DNA of 15,848 nucleotides from Clostridia bacterium (GTDB lineage: Bacteria > Bacillota_A > Clostridia > Christensenellales > Aristaeellaceae): assembly GCA_017397695.1 (NCBI GenBank), contig JAFQIF010000062.1:1-15848 (forward strand), in the 5' to 3' direction. The notes beneath the pieces are model-generated. The model was not told the DNA's origin, searched no databases, and was given only the letters and a program-made list of their open reading frames with translations. The first letter of the stretch is position 1. Every line of letters starts with the position of its first letter. Made by a program: the position numbers and the translations under genes. Below are positions 6,496 to 15,848 of this stretch, piece after piece.

Positions 6496-7548
6496 ATGGC
6501 TAAGCTTACCAGACAGGTGAAGGCGGGCAATGTGCATATTGGCGGCGGAGCTCCCGTGTCCGTGCAGTCGATGACCAATACCGACACAGCGGATGTGGAG
6601 GCGACGCTCTCCCAGATCCGTGCGCTGGCGGTTTCCGGCGCGGATATTGTGCGCGTCTCCGTATATAACGAGGACTGTGCAAAGGCTGTCCGTGCTCTGG
6701 TGGATGGCAGCCCTGTGCCTCTGGTTGCAGATATTCATTTTGATCATAAGCTCGCGCTGGCTGCAGTGGAGAATGGCATCCATAAGCTGCGCATCAACCC
6801 CGGCAATATCGGCGGCGAGAAGAATGTGCGTATCCTGGCGGACTGCGTGAAGGCACATCATATCCCGGTGCGTATCGGTGTAAACTCCGGCTCTGTAGAG
6901 AAGGACATTATCGCCAAGTACGGCGGTCCGACGCCGCAGGGAATGGTGGAGAGCGCACTGGAGCATGCGAAAATGCTTGAGCGCTGCGGCTTCTATGATA
7001 TGGTGCTCTCCATGAAGGCGAGCAACGTGCCCGATACCGTCAAGGCTTATCGCCTGGCCAGTGCGCAGTGCGACTATCCGCTGCATCTGGGCGTGACCGA
7101 GGCCGGCCTGCCGGAGCAGGGCAGAATCAAGAGCGCCATCGGCATTGGTGCGCTGCTGCTGGATGGCATCGGCGATACCATCCGCGTATCGTTGACGGGC
7201 GATCCCTGCCTGGAGCCGCCGGCGGGCATCGAGATCCTGGAGGATTGCGGCCCGCGCACGGACTTTGTGCAGTATGTTTCCTGCCCGACATGCGGCCGCA
7301 CCTGCATCGATGTGGGTGGCATCATGGCGCGCGTGCAGGAGGAACTCAAGGGCGTGAAGGTACCTTTCAAGGTCGCTGTCATGGGCTGCGTGGTCAATGG
7401 CCCGGGCGAAGCGCGCGAGGCCGATATTGGCATCTGCGGCGGTGGAAACGGTGCTGGCCTGCTCATCAAGAAGGGCGAGGCACCGCGCAAGGTCGTGGGT
7501 GATCTGGCCGAAATCCTCGTCAGCGAGATCAAAACAATGCTGGGCTGA
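6496..7548 (+). CDS. ispG: 4-hydroxy-3-methylbut-2-en-1-yl diphosphate synthase
   Basis: IspG (GcpE) is the iron-sulfur enzyme that converts 2-C-methyl-D-erythritol 2,4-cyclodiphosphate to HMBPP, the penultimate step of the MEP pathway. Its 350 residues comprise a TIM-barrel part (VQSMTNTDTADVEAT near residue 23; ADIHFDHKLAL; KLRINPGNIG) and the cluster domain. The 4Fe-4S ligands are C263 and C266 (SCPTCGR) and C298 (GCVVNGPGE), with the conserved E305; a further C270 is also present. A good AAGGAGAA site precedes the ATG by 5 bases. It is the last gene of the uppS-ispG group. Dxr and IspG in one group with UppS link isoprenoid supply to cell-wall lipid carrier synthesis. No obvious terminator lies directly after it, apart from the repeat hairpins and the terminator before polC. 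Confidence 0.97.
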   Translation: MAKLTRQVKAGNVHIGGGAPVSVQSMTNTDTADVEATLSQIRALAVSGADIVRVSVYNEDCAKAVRALVDGSPVPLVADIHFDHKLALAAVENGIHKLRINPGNIGGEKNVRILADCVKAHHIPVRIGVNSGSVEKDIIAKYGGPTPQGMVESALEHAKMLERCGFYDMVLSMKASNVPDTVKAYRLASAQCDYPLHLGVTEAGLPEQGRIKSAIGIGALLLDGIGDTIRVSLTGDPCLEPPAGIEILEDCGPRTDFVQYVSCPTCGRTCIDVGGIMARVQEELKGVKVPFKVAVMGCVVNGPGEAREADIGICGGGNGAGLLIKKGEAPRKVVGDLAEILVSEIKTMLG

Positions 7549-7560
7549 GCGCGAGAAGAT

Positions 7561-7646
7561 TTGGGGCATGATTTGGGGATTTCATCCCCAAACCCCTGAC
7601 CGGGGACCAGTCCCCGGTCCCCATTTCCGCTTCGCGGAGGTCTTAA
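7561..7646 (-). repeat. Intergenic two-hairpin repeat, reverse copy (ispG-polC gap)
   Basis: Two strong hairpins lie 24 bases after the ispG stop: TTTGGGGAT 7572-7580 with ATCCCCAAA 7584-7592, and GACCGGGGA 7598-7606 with TCCCCGGTC 7611-7619. They are followed by CGCTTCGCGG and CTTAAG. The order and linkers match the reverse copy at 1343-1422, with different but compensated stem bases. The first stem uses a GAT/ATC arm instead of the GGC/GCC arm seen there. The terminal ACGT is not evident at the left end. Confidence 0.65.
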
Positions 7647-7651
7647 GCGAG

Positions 7652-7743
7652 CGCTTCTTAAACAGCCGCTGCGCAATAGCGCGGCGAAGAAGGGGTTCGG
7701 GGACAATGTCCCCGAGCGGGTTTTAGGGCGGCAGCCCTGACGT
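7652..7743 (+). repeat. Intergenic two-hairpin repeat, forward copy 3
   Basis: The lead-in is GCGGCGAAGAAGGGG. Hairpin A is TCGGGGAC (7697-7704) with GTCCCCGA (7708-7715). Then come GCGGGTTTT and hairpin B, AGGGC (7725-7729) with GCCCT (7734-7738), ending in GACGT. It forms an inverted pair with 7561-7646. On the antisense strand it encodes the same spurious peptide pattern as the other copies. Confidence 0.75.
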
Positions 7744-7776
7744 ACCCCTTCGTATTCCCTCGTACTCTCGTACCCC
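7741..7776 (+). repeat. Degenerate 10-bp periodic CGTA repeat
   Basis: CGTA recurs at 7741, 7751 and 7761 (exact 10-bp spacing) and again at 7769. Units are CGTACCCCTT, CGTATTCCCT and CGTACTCTCG, and CGTACCCC occurs at both ends. It follows directly from the end of the forward repeat copy. A reduced version, ACGT then ACGTACCC, follows the copy ending at 1559. Confidence 0.6.
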
Positions 7777-7779
7777 ACG

Positions 7780-7805
7780 GCGGGCGGCTTGGCCGTCCGC
7801 TTTTT
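7780..7805 (+). terminator. Strong intrinsic terminator immediately before polC
   Basis: An 8- to 9-bp GC-rich stem (7780-7788 with 7792-7800, one G-T pair) carries a very short loop and is followed at once by TTTTT at 7801-7805. Only six bases separate the T-run from the polC binding site. It either ends the upstream ispG transcript or acts as an attenuator for polC. Confidence 0.85.
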
Positions 7806-7811
7806 GATCAC

Positions 7812-7817
7812 AGGAGA
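7812..7817 (+). promoter_or_regulatory. Ribosome binding site that fixes the polC start
   Basis: AGGAGA at 7812-7817 overlaps the first in-frame ATG (7817), which therefore cannot be used efficiently. It stands 5-6 bases before the second ATG at 7823, giving the protein start MSEQWEGLL. Confidence 0.8.
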
Positions 7818-7822
7818 TGCTT

Positions 7823-10800
7823 ATGTCTGAGCAATGGGAAGGCCTGCTGGAAGGCGCAGCGACCGATCTGAAGGGCCATCTGACGCTGGAACGCGTGACG
7901 GCGAGCCGGAGCGGCGAGCGGATTACGGTCTATTTTACCAGCGACATCCTCGTGGAGGAGCGTCCATTTCTGGCGCTGCAAAGAGCACTGAGGCGCAACT
8001 TTGCCCCGATGCAGGTGTCGCTGATTGTCAAGTCCCCGCAGCTGGCGGAGGACTTTTTGGCCGACCCTATGAAGTATGCGGCGTTTCTGATCCGGTGTGT
8101 GCGCAGGAGGCATCCTTCCGGTGCACCGCTGATTCAGGATGCGAAGTTTGAGTGCAAGGGCAATGTGATGAGTGTGCTCGTGCCTCAGGATATCGCGCCC
8201 AAATTTCTTGTGCAGTCCGGCGTGGATAAGTATCTGGAGGAACTCATCAAAAACGTGTTCGTTGTAAAGGTGCACGTCGTCTTTCAGGCGATCAAGCTGC
8301 GCGAGGAGCAGCTTGAGGAAATACGCCGCCGCCGGAAGAAGGAGGATGAGGAAGCTGTTGCTGAGATGATCAAGGAGCAGCAGGAGCAGGTCATCGCCAA
8401 AGAGCAGCAGGCTGCCAAGGAAAAGCCCAAGGCCGTACTCGGCCGCCCAATCACGGCGGACCCCATGGAGATTGCCGAACTCATCGAGGAGGCCAGCAAG
8501 ATCACCATCTGCGGCGAGGTGCTTACCGCGGAAACCCGCGAACTCAAGGGCGGCGAAATGCAGCTGCTTTCTTTTGCCATTACCGATTACACCAATACCA
8601 TCAAGTGCAAGGCATTCCTGCGCTATAAACCCAGAAAGGGTCGCTTTGGCGGCGCTGCAGCCGAGGCAGAGGAAGAACGCCCTCCGACGGAGGAGGAGAA
8701 GAAGGCCGTAAACGATGTCATCGCCGCCGTCAAGCCAGGCAACTGGTTTGCCGTGCGCGGCGATGTGAAGATGGATAACTTCGAAAAAGGCCTCGTCGTC
8801 ATGGTCAATGATATCGATGCGCGCGAAAAGCCCAAGCGTGAGGACAAGGCCGAGCGCAAGCGCATTGAGCTGCATATGCATACCAACATGAGCGAGAAGG
8901 ACGGCATTTCCTCTGCGTCCGATCTCATCAAGCGTGCTGCGCAGTGGGGGCATCCGGCTGTGGCGATCACCGATCACGGGGTTGTTCAGGCTTTCCCGGA
9001 AGCGTTTGGCGCGGCCAAAAAGAATAAGATCAAGCTCATCCCGGGTGTAGAGGCGTATCTTACCGACGTGACTACTGTCGTGAAAGATGGGGATGAGCGC
9101 AGGCTGCATGATGAGATCGTCGTTGTCGACTTTGAGACCACAGGCCTCAATCCGAGAAAAAACCGCATCATGGAGATCGGCGCTGTGCGTATCAGAAACG
9201 GCCAGGTGGTGGAGGAATACTCAAAGTTTGTCAATCCTCAGGAACCGATTCCCCAGGAAGTCGTCGATCTCACAGGGATCTCCGATGCCATGGTTGCAGG
9301 TGCCGGCACAGCGGAAACTGAGATTCCCAAGCTGCTTGAGTTCATCGGCGGCGCCGCGTTTGCTGCGCATAATGCCAAGTTCGATTACTCGTTCTTGACC
9401 GAAGAGTGTAAGCGTCTGGGCATCGAAATCCACATGCCGGTTATCGATACGCTCGAATTCTCCCGGCGTATGTATCCCAGCCTCAAGAGCCACCGCCTCG
9501 GCGCAGTGTGTAAATCGCTGGGCATCAGCCTCAAGAATGCACATCGCGCCGTGCACGATGCGCGCGCGACGGCACAGATGCTCAATCGCATGCTCGATAC
9601 TGCGCTGGAAAAGGGCGTGGAGCGCATCTGTGATATCAACAGTGCGCTCACAGGCGGTGCCATCGGCGATTCGTATCACATCATTCTGCTGGCCTGTGAG
9701 CAGGACGGCATCACCAATATTAACCATATCGTCTCCGAGGGCCATCTCAATTACTTCAGCCGCAGGCCGCATACACCGCGAGAAATCCTGCAGAAGTACC
9801 GCAAGGGTCTGATTGTCGGCTCTGCCTGCGAGGCGGGCGAGCTCTTCCGCGCCGTTGTCGACGGGAGAAACGACACCGAACTCAAGCGTATCGCGCGCTT
9901 CTACGATTATCTCGAGATTCAGCCTGTGGGCAATAATGAGTTCATGCTGCGCGAGGGCATGGTCGAGGACGTGGAACAGCTGCGTGATTATAACCGAAAG
10001 ATCGTCGCGCTGGGCGAAGAACTGGGCATTCCGGTTGTCGCCACCGGCGATGTGCATTTCCTGGATCCCAAGGACGCCAAGTTCCGCGCAATCATTCAGG
10101 CGGCTTATGGTTTTAAGGATGCGGACAATCAGCCGCCGCTGTATTTCAAAACGACGGACGAGATGCTCGAGGAGTTTGCCTATCTGGGCAAGGCGAAGGC
10201 AGAAGAGGTTGTCATCGATAATCCCGCCAAGATCGCCGCGCGCATTGGCGAGGTGGGTCTGTATCCCAAGCATCCGGAGGGCAAGGAAACCTTCCAGCCC
10301 TTCTGGCCGGACGCTGCGGACAATATCCGCAATCTCTGTGAGGAAAAGATTCGTGAGCACTTTGGCGATAATCCGCCTGAAATCGTCGTTGCGCGTAAGG
10401 AAAAGGAGCTCGGCTCCATTCTTGGCTATGGCTATGGCACACTGTATAACATCGCCGAAAAGCTGGTCAAAAAGTCGAATGCCGATGGCTATCTCGTCGG
10501 TTCGCGCGGCTCGGTCGGTTCTTCGTATGTCGCCCATCTGGTCGGCATTTCCGAGGTGAATGCCCTGCCGCCGCATTATCGCTGCGAAAAGTGCAAGTGG
10601 CATACGTTTGATGTCGACAAGGCGAAGTACAAGACAGGTCCCGATCTGCCGCCGATGAATTGTCCGCAATGCGGCGAGCCGCTCTTCCGGGACGGCTTTG
10701 AGATCCCGTTCGAGGTATTTCTCGGCTTCAAGGGCGATAAGGTTCCGGATATCGACCTGAACTTTTCGGGTGTGTATCAGCCGCGCGCACATGCCTATAT

Positions 10801-12175
10801 CGAAGAACTCTTCGGCAAGGAATACTGCTATCGCGCCGGCACCATCGGTACGCTGGCGGATAAAACGGCCTACGGCTACGTAAAAAAGTACTGTGAGGAA
10901 CGCGAGCTTGTGCTCTCCGAGGCGGAGATGAACCGTCTGGCGCTGGGCTGTGTGGGCGTCAAGCGTACTACAGGCCAGCATCCTGCTGGCATGGTCGTGC
11001 TGCCCAAGGAGTATAAGATCCAGCAGTTTGTCGCGATCAATCATCCCGCTAATGACATGACCAACCCGACGGTCACAACGCATTATGACTTCGGCTCCAT
11101 GCACGATGTCCTGGTCAAGCTGGATGTTCTGGGTCATGACGATCCGACCATGATCCGCATGCTTATGGACCTGACTGGCGTGGATGCGCAGAGGATCCCG
11201 CTGACCGATCCCAAGGTCATTTCGCTCTTTTCCAGTACCGAGGCGCTGGGCGTCACCCCTGCGCAGATCGGCTCCAACACCGGTACATACGGCGTGCCGG
11301 AATTCGGCACAAAGTTCGTGCGCCAGATGCTGGAGGAAACCAAGCCGACCACCATGGACGAGCTGGTGCGTATTTCCGGCCTGTCCCACGGCACGGACGT
11401 ATGGATTGGCAATGCGCAGGAGATTGTCAAAAACGGCATCGCGCCGTTCTCGTCGTGCATCTGTACGCGAGACGATATCATGAACGCCCTGATGGATTAC
11501 GGCGTTGCGCCGAAGATGGCCTTTGACACGATGGAGTTTGTCCGTAAGGGTAAGGGCCTTAAACCGGAGATGGAACAGGCCATGATTGAGCACAACGTGC
11601 CTCAGTGGTTCATCGATTCCTGTAAAAAGATCAAGTACATGTTCCCTAAGGGGCATGCTGTGGCCTATGTCACGATGTCTCTGCGCGTGGCATGGTATAA
11701 GGTCTACCGCCCGGCGGCATATTACTGCGCATATTACACTGTGCGTGCGGACAGTTTCGACGCCAGTATCCTGTGTGGTTCGCTGGAATCCATCCGCGCC
11801 CGCTATAAGGAGATGGAGGAGAACAGCAAGGATCTGACCCAGAAGGACAAGGACCTGATGATCATCATGGAGCTGGTGATCGAGATGCTCTGCCGCGGTA
11901 TCAGCCTCGCGCCGGTCGATTTGGAAAAATCCGATGCGACCAATTTCCAGGTGATTTCCGATACCCTCATCCGCGTGCCGTTTAATGCGCTGCCCGGTCT
12001 CGGCGAATCGGCGGCGCATGCGATCGTGGAAGCGCGGAATCAGTCGCCGTTTATCTCCGTGGAGGACCTGCGAAACCGCGGCAAGGTCTCTCAGTCGCTG
12101 ATCGATATGATGCGTGAGCTTGGCTGTCTCAATGATCTGCCGGAAACCAACCAGACGACGCTGTTTTCGTTTTAA
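7823..12175 (+). CDS. polC: DNA polymerase III alpha subunit, Gram-positive PolC type
   Basis: PolC is the replicative DNA polymerase of low-GC Gram-positives, with a built-in proofreading exonuclease. Its 1450 residues match the family. In order these are: an N-terminal domain and a charged coiled region (about 160-210, RRRRKKEDEE), an OB fold (about 230-345), and the first PHP part (ELHMHTN with H351 and H353). The DEDD exonuclease follows (DFETTG 436-441, then HNAKFDYSFL and HRAVHDARA), then the second PHP part. The polymerase core has GSRGSVGSSYVAHL, a Cys4 zinc site (C921, C924, C947, C950) and PDIDLNFSG with D976 and D978. A helix-hairpin-helix (LPGLGESAA) lies near the C-terminus. The tail QTTLFSF fits a sliding-clamp binding motif. 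A large antisense frame over it is a codon-bias shadow. lacZ follows after 19 bp. Confidence 0.98.
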   Translation: MSEQWEGLLEGAATDLKGHLTLERVTASRSGERITVYFTSDILVEERPFLALQRALRRNFAPMQVSLIVKSPQLAEDFLADPMKYAAFLIRCVRRRHPSGAPLIQDAKFECKGNVMSVLVPQDIAPKFLVQSGVDKYLEELIKNVFVVKVHVVFQAIKLREEQLEEIRRRRKKEDEEAVAEMIKEQQEQVIAKEQQAAKEKPKAVLGRPITADPMEIAELIEEASKITICGEVLTAETRELKGGEMQLLSFAITDYTNTIKCKAFLRYKPRKGRFGGAAAEAEEERPPTEEEKKAVNDVIAAVKPGNWFAVRGDVKMDNFEKGLVVMVNDIDAREKPKREDKAERKRIELHMHTNMSEKDGISSASDLIKRAAQWGHPAVAITDHGVVQAFPEAFGAAKKNKIKLIPGVEAYLTDVTTVVKDGDERRLHDEIVVVDFETTGLNPRKNRIMEIGAVRIRNGQVVEEYSKFVNPQEPIPQEVVDLTGISDAMVAGAGTAETEIPKLLEFIGGAAFAAHNAKFDYSFLTEECKRLGIEIHMPVIDTLEFSRRMYPSLKSHRLGAVCKSLGISLKNAHRAVHDARATAQMLNRMLDTALEKGVERICDINSALTGGAIGDSYHIILLACEQDGITNINHIVSEGHLNYFSRRPHTPREILQKYRKGLIVGSACEAGELFRAVVDGRNDTELKRIARFYDYLEIQPVGNNEFMLREGMVEDVEQLRDYNRKIVALGEELGIPVVATGDVHFLDPKDAKFRAIIQAAYGFKDADNQPPLYFKTTDEMLEEFAYLGKAKAEEVVIDNPAKIAARIGEVGLYPKHPEGKETFQPFWPDAADNIRNLCEEKIREHFGDNPPEIVVARKEKELGSILGYGYGTLYNIAEKLVKKSNADGYLVGSRGSVGSSYVAHLVGISEVNALPPHYRCEKCKWHTFDVDKAKYKTGPDLPPMNCPQCGEPLFRDGFEIPFEVFLGFKGDKVPDIDLNFSGVYQPRAHAYIEELFGKEYCYRAGTIGTLADKTAYGYVKKYCEERELVLSEAEMNRLALGCVGVKRTTGQHPAGMVVLPKEYKIQQFVAINHPANDMTNPTVTTHYDFGSMHDVLVKLDVLGHDDPTMIRMLMDLTGVDAQRIPLTDPKVISLFSSTEALGVTPAQIGSNTGTYGVPEFGTKFVRQMLEETKPTTMDELVRISGLSHGTDVWIGNAQEIVKNGIAPFSSCICTRDDIMNALMDYGVAPKMAFDTMEFVRKGKGLKPEMEQAMIEHNVPQWFIDSCKKIKYMFPKGHAVAYVTMSLRVAWYKVYRPAAYYCAYYTVRADSFDASILCGSLESIRARYKEMEENSKDLTQKDKDLMIIMELVIEMLCRGISLAPVDLEKSDATNFQVISDTLIRVPFNALPGLGESAAHAIVEARNQSPFISVEDLRNRGKVSQSLIDMMRELGCLNDLPETNQTTLFSF

Positions 12176-12179
12176 TTGA

Positions 12180-15125
<2,946 letters not shown>

Positions 15126-15181
15126 AACAGGCGTTTTGTACTGATTTTCTTCGGAATAGCTGAGAAAACGTGTATAGAGGG

Positions 15182-15210
15182 TTGTATTTTTGAAAAAGCG
15201 GTGATATAAT
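15182..15210 (+). promoter_or_regulatory. Sigma-A promoter with extended -10 for rimP
   Basis: TTGTAT (15182-15187), a 17-base spacer and a perfect TATAAT (15205-15210) with the extended TG motif (TGATATAAT) form the best promoter in the window. It should drive rimP and, by conserved order, nusA and infB beyond the window. The AT-rich stretch from 15126 to 15181 holds no gene and no convincing terminator for lacZ. Confidence 0.82.
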
Positions 15211-15259
15211 AGCCGCGTAGGTTTATGTTTAGCAGTGTACTGCGTTTGCAGTTAGCAGG

Positions 15260-15292
15260 GAAAGAGTGGGAGTAATGCCCACTCTTTCTGTT
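15260..15292 (+). promoter_or_regulatory. rimP leader hairpin, possible NusA-dependent attenuator
   Basis: A perfect 11-bp stem (GAAAGAGTGGG 15260-15270 with CCCACTCTTTC 15278-15288) has a 7-base loop and is followed by an interrupted T-rich run (CTTTCTGTT across the end of the stem). It lies in the leader between the promoter and rimP, about 50 bases after the -10. In B. subtilis the rimP-nusA operon is known to be autoregulated by NusA at a leader terminator; the same role here is inferred. Confidence 0.65.
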
Positions 15293-15329
15293 GACTGGGA
15301 CTTATTTTTGATAACTTGGGAGTGTGTGA

Positions 15330-15848
15330 ATGGCACAAAGCGATCTGACCCGCGTTGTCGAGCCCGCCTGTAAAGCGCTTGCTGCGCAGCAGAATGTGGA
15401 GCTCGTTGACGTTGAGCTCGCGCGTGAAGGCTCGAGCCGGTATCTGCGGATCTATATTGACAAACCCGACGGAATTACCTTGAGCGATTGTGAGACGTAT
15501 CATCGCGCCGTGATGCCCCTGGTTGAGCGCGTGGATTACGATTTCCTCGAGGTGTGTTCGCCGGGTATTGATCGTCCTCTGAAAAAACAGAAGGACTACG
15601 ACGCGCACGTGGGCGATCTGGTGGAGGTTCACCTGTATCGCGCGATCAACAAGTGCCGCCGTTTTGAAGGCGAACTGCTGGGCCTCTTTGAGGACCAGGT
15701 AAAGATGAAGGTCGGCGAGGAAGAGATGAGCTTCACGCTCAAGGAAATCTCGCTGTGCAAACCTGTGATTGTGATCACTGAGGAAGATCTCGGGGATGAG
15801 CAGGCGCTCGATCTGGGCGACCAGGATGAGGGCGACGAGGAAGGAGAA
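15330..15848 (+). CDS. rimP: Ribosome maturation factor RimP (3' end outside window)
   Basis: RimP assists maturation of the 30S ribosomal subunit. The frame is open from the ATG at 15330 to the last base, giving 173 codons with no stop. The family core is clear: VVEPACKALAAQQNVELVDV near the start, LRIYIDKPDGITLSDC, the signature EVCSPGIDRPLK (with Ser77), and the C-terminal SH3-like domain (VGDLVEVHLYRAI onward). Typical RimP proteins end at about 150 residues. Here a very acidic tail (EEDLGDEQALDLGDQDEGDE) continues past the domain to the window edge. A GGGAG site at 15318-15322 lies 7 bases before the ATG. A dedicated promoter and leader precede it, and nusA is expected downstream from gene order. 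Confidence 0.95.
   Translation, partial: MAQSDLTRVVEPACKALAAQQNVELVDVELAREGSSRYLRIYIDKPDGITLSDCETYHRAVMPLVERVDYDFLEVCSPGIDRPLKKQKDYDAHVGDLVEVHLYRAINKCRRFEGELLGLFEDQVKMKVGEEEMSFTLKEISLCKPVIVITEEDLGDEQALDLGDQDEGDEEGE

Noticed and set aside
401..7743. Intergenic repeats as a CRISPR array
   Set aside because: Copies are dispersed kilobases apart, in both orientations, without regular spacers or cas genes.

Overview
The window is a stretch of chromosomal housekeeping DNA from a fairly GC-rich Firmicute, most likely a gut-type Clostridia lineage. This is inferred from four things: the gene order (tsf-pyrH-frr-x-uppS-cdsA-dxr-rseP-ispG-polC-...-rimP), the Gram-positive replicative polymerase PolC, the MEP isoprenoid pathway, and strong AGGAG-type ribosome binding sites. 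All genes are on the + strand. The species cannot be named from the sequence alone.

Layout. Positions 2-280 hold the 3' end of tsf (EF-Ts), followed by a perfect intrinsic terminator. pyrH (UMP kinase) and frr (ribosome recycling factor) each stand behind a ~340-bp intergenic region. A 71-codon gene of unknown function overlaps the frr stop by 4 bp. After a structured 192-bp leader come uppS, cdsA, dxr, rseP and ispG, separated by only 22-34 bp and probably co-transcribed. Then come a 274-bp repeat-rich gap with a strong terminator, polC, and 19 bp later an unexpected glycoside hydrolase family 2 beta-galactosidase-like gene. A good sigma-A promoter, a leader hairpin and rimP follow; rimP runs off the right edge.

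The genes serve growth. tsf, frr and rimP serve translation and the ribosome, pyrH supplies UDP, and polC replicates the chromosome. dxr and ispG are MEP enzymes, uppS uses their products to make undecaprenyl diphosphate for the cell wall, and cdsA makes CDP-diacylglycerol. rseP is an intramembrane protease. The lacZ-like gene is the one clearly accessory gene.

The most unusual content is intergenic. A repeat family with two consecutive hairpins (a GGGGAT/ATCCCC stem, a GCxGGTTT-type linker, a GGGCGGCAGCCC stem, then ACGT) occurs in three gaps. In two of them it forms inverted pairs about 190-220 bp long. Other points are a strong terminator abutting the polC ribosome binding site, a lacZ-like protein with a changed galactose/sodium site, and a small PASTA-like protein coupled to frr. 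No CRISPR array, tRNA, rRNA, transposase or phage gene was seen.
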